NCBI RefSeq assembly: GCF_019649055.1
Contig: NW_026570269.1
Location: forward strand, 124,001 to 188,000
Reading direction: 5' to 3'
DNA length: 64,000 bases
Origin: Paramacrobiotus metropolitanus
Taxonomy: Eukaryota; Tardigrada; Eutardigrada; Parachela; Macrobiotidae
A program made the translations under genes and the position numbers. Positions within the stretch are counted from its first letter, which is position 1, and each line of letters opens with the position of its first letter. This document shows positions 61,005 through 64,000 of this stretch, one piece after another. The notes beneath the pieces were generated by a model. It worked only from the letters and a program-made list of their open reading frames with translations, did no database searches and had not been told where the DNA came from.

Positions 61005-63224
61005 ATGGTGAAAAACGATGTCTGGCGCTTGGGCGCCGTAGATGTTCAGCTGGAGGAGAATGGATTGGTCCAGCACGGAATAATTGCTGACTTGCTTTCC
61101 GACAAAAGTCTCGTGATCGATTTCGGGTACCCCGGTCACCATGCGGATGTGGTGTCTACTACAAAATGCCGAGATCACGGCCACATTGGCGACGTGGTTG
61201 TGGGAGAGTGTGTAAGCACACTGTTTCAGCGGTCCCCTGACCATCCGTGGTGCTGGTATCCAGCGAAGCTCCTGGCGTATGATAACCAAAAGGATGTCTA
61301 TGATAATGGCAATGAGCTGCAGTATGCGTTTGTAGAGATAGATGTCGACGGAGTGCTGGTGCGGGACGTCGTGCCGGCCGATAGAGTGGAGGTTGTGGGT
61401 GATGGGTTTCAGTCTGCGATGAAGAAATATCGTAAGCATACTATTGAACTGCCCGATGATCAAGAACTGAAATCGTTGATGTCCCATCCTCGATTCTGGA
61501 AGATGTGGAACCGTGAAGCAAAGGTTGGATGTGGAAAATATGATGCAGGAACTCTGACCTATATTGTTTTGGACACGAAAGCAATTACCACCACACAATG
61601 CGTAAGGATCGTAGAATTTGTCACTTTGTGGGTCACGGGATTGAACGGAATTTCCTGTGTCTGTATTGATATCGTCTCTTTAAATTTATCTACTTGTTAT
61701 AAAGTAATAAATATTGATGAACGTATCAATACAAACGTCGGCAAAATCTGATTTGCGTAAATTGACACAAATCCAGAATGTAGTGTACATCCTTCCGTAC
61801 TCGTACACAAACTGATTGAATAACTAAAACGGATTAAGTACTACTGTAATTCCCACGAAGAATTATGAATACAGAAATCGAAACGTGCGCAATACACGGT
61901 TTGATGATTTTTTTCTTTTTCTAGGTGGGTGTTTTTCAAACTGTGCGAAATACGTTATTCTCCAGATACGACTGGAAGAGGCCATGTCAGGAATCTTTGC
62001 CTACAGGTGCTGTAGCATCTTTGTAGGCACTCCGCGTTTTTTAGCCGAAAAATACTATTTTACTTCACTGTTAGGTGCGAAAAAGCTGAAGGCTGAAACG
62101 CCGGACACTGAGCAGGAGCCGGAGCAACACTCGGTCTTGAGCAATCTTATTTTTCCTTTGCTGCCGGATTTTTTTCGTGGACTTTTTGCATATCACGATA
62201 TAACACCCAACCTTGTACAGTTGGCGCGTGATTCCAGTCAAATGGTCTTTATGCTGCCGGAAATTCTTGTGGAAATCGTGTGCTATCTCGACGTAACTAA
62301 CCAACAGCGATCCCGTCGAGTTTGCACAACCTGGAATCGTCTGTTGATTTCCAGTTCTGTAGTGATCAAAGTTGAAGTCGACTTGAAAGTGTATACGGCT
62401 CCTGATTCGTATGACCGTGTATATCAGTATGAGAAGTTACCCTTGACTCTTCTTAAAATGGTCAACCAAAGGACCAGAGCGCTGATAATCACCGGACGGC
62501 TTTATGATAAATGGACGTATACGCCGTTTCGCGCGATCGTCGCCATGCTAAGAGCCATGAATGTGCGCGTTCCCATGATCGTCATTAACAAGCGCACAAT
62601 TTGGGCGAATGATCTTCTTGACTATTCCGATCCGCTGCGCGTAAGTTTCCGTTCAGGATGGCGAGACGTGTGTGGGAAGTTGGCGCTGATCGACGCTGAA
62701 GTACGCTCACTGATGGAATCGCAGGATCTTCTCAGCAAGGATTGCTATGGTTCGAGCGATCGCGTTCGCGAGAACTGTTTTGGAGTACAGCTGAAACCAG
62801 CAAACCTCGTAATCCGTACGATGGACACGGACTCCTTTTTGAATGAGTTAGATAGTTTGTGCCCGGAAATGAGTTCCCAAGATTTGCGTTCACTTCGTCT
62901 GCAGTGGAAAACAAGATCGAAAAGGGCGAGGAAAATTCTGCTGCAAGTAAGTGTACAATCCATTTGTAGACTTTGAATACTGCTGAGCAGCAAGACGTCA
63001 TTTGAGTGACGTTTAGCTACGTTAAATATTCAAGACTTACGCCAATCAAATCCAGTCGGCCAGTTTTATAACTATTTTTACTGTCAATGCAGGTATTGCA
63101 GAAGTGGCAGCTGGACGAGCCATTGTTAGCAGAACAGCACAAAGCGAACTTCAGATATCTCAAAGTGACCTCTCTGCGGAATATCACCTTGTATGCGCTG
63201 CAATATCGTCTCCGTCTCAGTTGA
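61005..63224 (+). CDS. F-box protein of uncharacterised family, one frame break
   Basis: Three exons, 61005-61601, 61925-62946 and 63093-63224, give about 583 residues if one base is restored. The N-terminal part (1-200) begins MVKNDVWRLGAVDVQLEENG and contains IADLLSDKSLVIDFGYPGHH; it matches no family recognised here. An F-box (about 305-345) reads FMLPEILVEIVCYLDVTNQQ, then SRRVCTTWNRLL, so the protein probably joins an SCF ubiquitin ligase through SKP1. The C-terminal region (PLTLLKMVNQRTRALIITGR and MNVRVPMIVINKR) lacks leucine-rich or WD repeats. At 62020-62022 the frame shifts: exon 2 opens as VGVFQTVRNTLFSRYDWKRP and ESLPTGAVAS, then homology-like frame FVGTPRFLAEKYYFTSLLG follows if the CTTTG run had one more T. 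Divergently placed to REV1. Probably a lineage-specific adaptor; substrate unknown. Confidence 0.72.
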
Positions 63225-64000
63225 TACTATGGTAGTTATGGAATTCCATGGGATGCATAGAAGTACGCTTTGTGCTCGAGATTAGGCAGTTGTTTCCGGA
63301 AGTCGACAACGAATGCACGGGCTTATGGGCACCGGCTAGCAGGTTCTCCGTTTCTGTTTAATTGTGACTGGGCAACTTAAAAATTACAGTTGTTCCGTGC
63401 TGTGAAAGGAATGCGTATGGCAGTAGACGGTAATAAGGGATTCCTCCTATAGAATCCGCTTTCTTGTCCCTGTACAACCAGATTGATTTCCAATATGAAC
63501 ATGCAGTGCCATGCGCTGACCGGACGAAAAATCAGCGACCTATGGATTATTTTTTTATATCGTACACAAAATGTATTGGCGACCGTTACAGACGGTCAAC
63601 GGATATGCCTGGTTAAGGGAAAACGGTATTGTAGCACTGAATATCTCTTGCTTCTTCGCACTGAGTTGGAATTTCGGAATGCTGTTTTCCCTGATTGCAA
63701 ATTTGTGATTAAACTTGGTCATTGCTAAATATTGTGCTGCCGAAAATAGGCTGTATTCAAATTCAGCAGTAGAATTTTGCTGCCATTGTTGTGTAAAGTA
63801 TTAGCCGCAGTGAACCGGTGGATCAGTTCGTCACGTATAGCATTGATTGGCTGGATAGTTTGTTCATTAGTTGACCTGTGAACCGCAGCAAACCCATAAA
63901 AAATCCAATAAATCTGCCAGTGTACGTTTCTGCGAAAACATTACCCATGATGAGCATATAAAAATCATTTCAAATTCAAGCTCACGGAAAACATCCAAGG
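63225..64000. other. 3' flank of F-box gene
   Basis: No further gene was recognised to the window end. The frame at 63483-63728 has no domain or splice support. Confidence 0.45.

Overview
The window reads as nuclear DNA of a small-genome, intron-rich ecdysozoan animal, most probably a tardigrade. The evidence is spliced genes with short GT-AG introns, animal-only families (UNC-45, REV1 with an animal-type C-terminal domain, paired-like homeobox genes with OAR tails) and a predicted mitochondrial LEA-like desiccation protein. The species itself cannot be proved from the sequence. All gene models below were built by eye by matching splice sites and reading phase.

Layout. 0-1.3 kb: degenerate tandem repeats. 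1.3-1.8 kb (minus): small secreted Gly/Tyr-rich protein. 3.6-4.9 kb (minus): two-exon LEA-like protein with a mitochondrial presequence. 6.8-10.1 kb (plus): five-exon cytosolic aspartate aminotransferase. 10.8-11.5 kb (minus): secreted low-complexity protein. 13.3-14.0 kb (plus): second secreted Gly-rich protein with the same exon layout as the first. 18.4-28.3 kb (plus): two adjacent paired-like homeobox genes, Rx and homeobrain, sharing an intron inside the homeodomain; this is two thirds of the ancient homeobrain-Rx-orthopedia cluster. 28.8-29.5 kb: foldback MITE with TTA target duplications. 32.1-34.0 kb (plus): four-exon tetraspan membrane protein. 35.3-42.1 kb (plus): eleven-exon unc-45, whose fourth intron carries a Helitron-like element.

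43.3-44.2 and 50.9-52.3 kb (plus): two paralogous four-TM proteins flanking a deoxynucleoside kinase (46.0-46.6 kb) and a second foldback element (48.0-48.6 kb). 53.2-53.8 kb (plus): secreted single-domain thyroglobulin type-1 protein. 54.6-60.4 kb (minus): seven-exon REV1 translesion polymerase, interrupted by a TIR element. 61.0-63.2 kb (plus): F-box protein of an apparently lineage-restricted family, divergent from REV1.

The genes do not form an operon or one pathway. The functional links are Rx with homeobrain (anterior brain and eye patterning) and the duplicated tetraspan pair. The secreted Gly/Trp/Pro-rich proteins resemble one another in composition. At least five otherwise intact coding sequences carry a single-base frame break, three of them clearly in homopolymers. 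That points to base-level assembly errors rather than gene death, although one break sits on a textbook -1 slippery heptamer.
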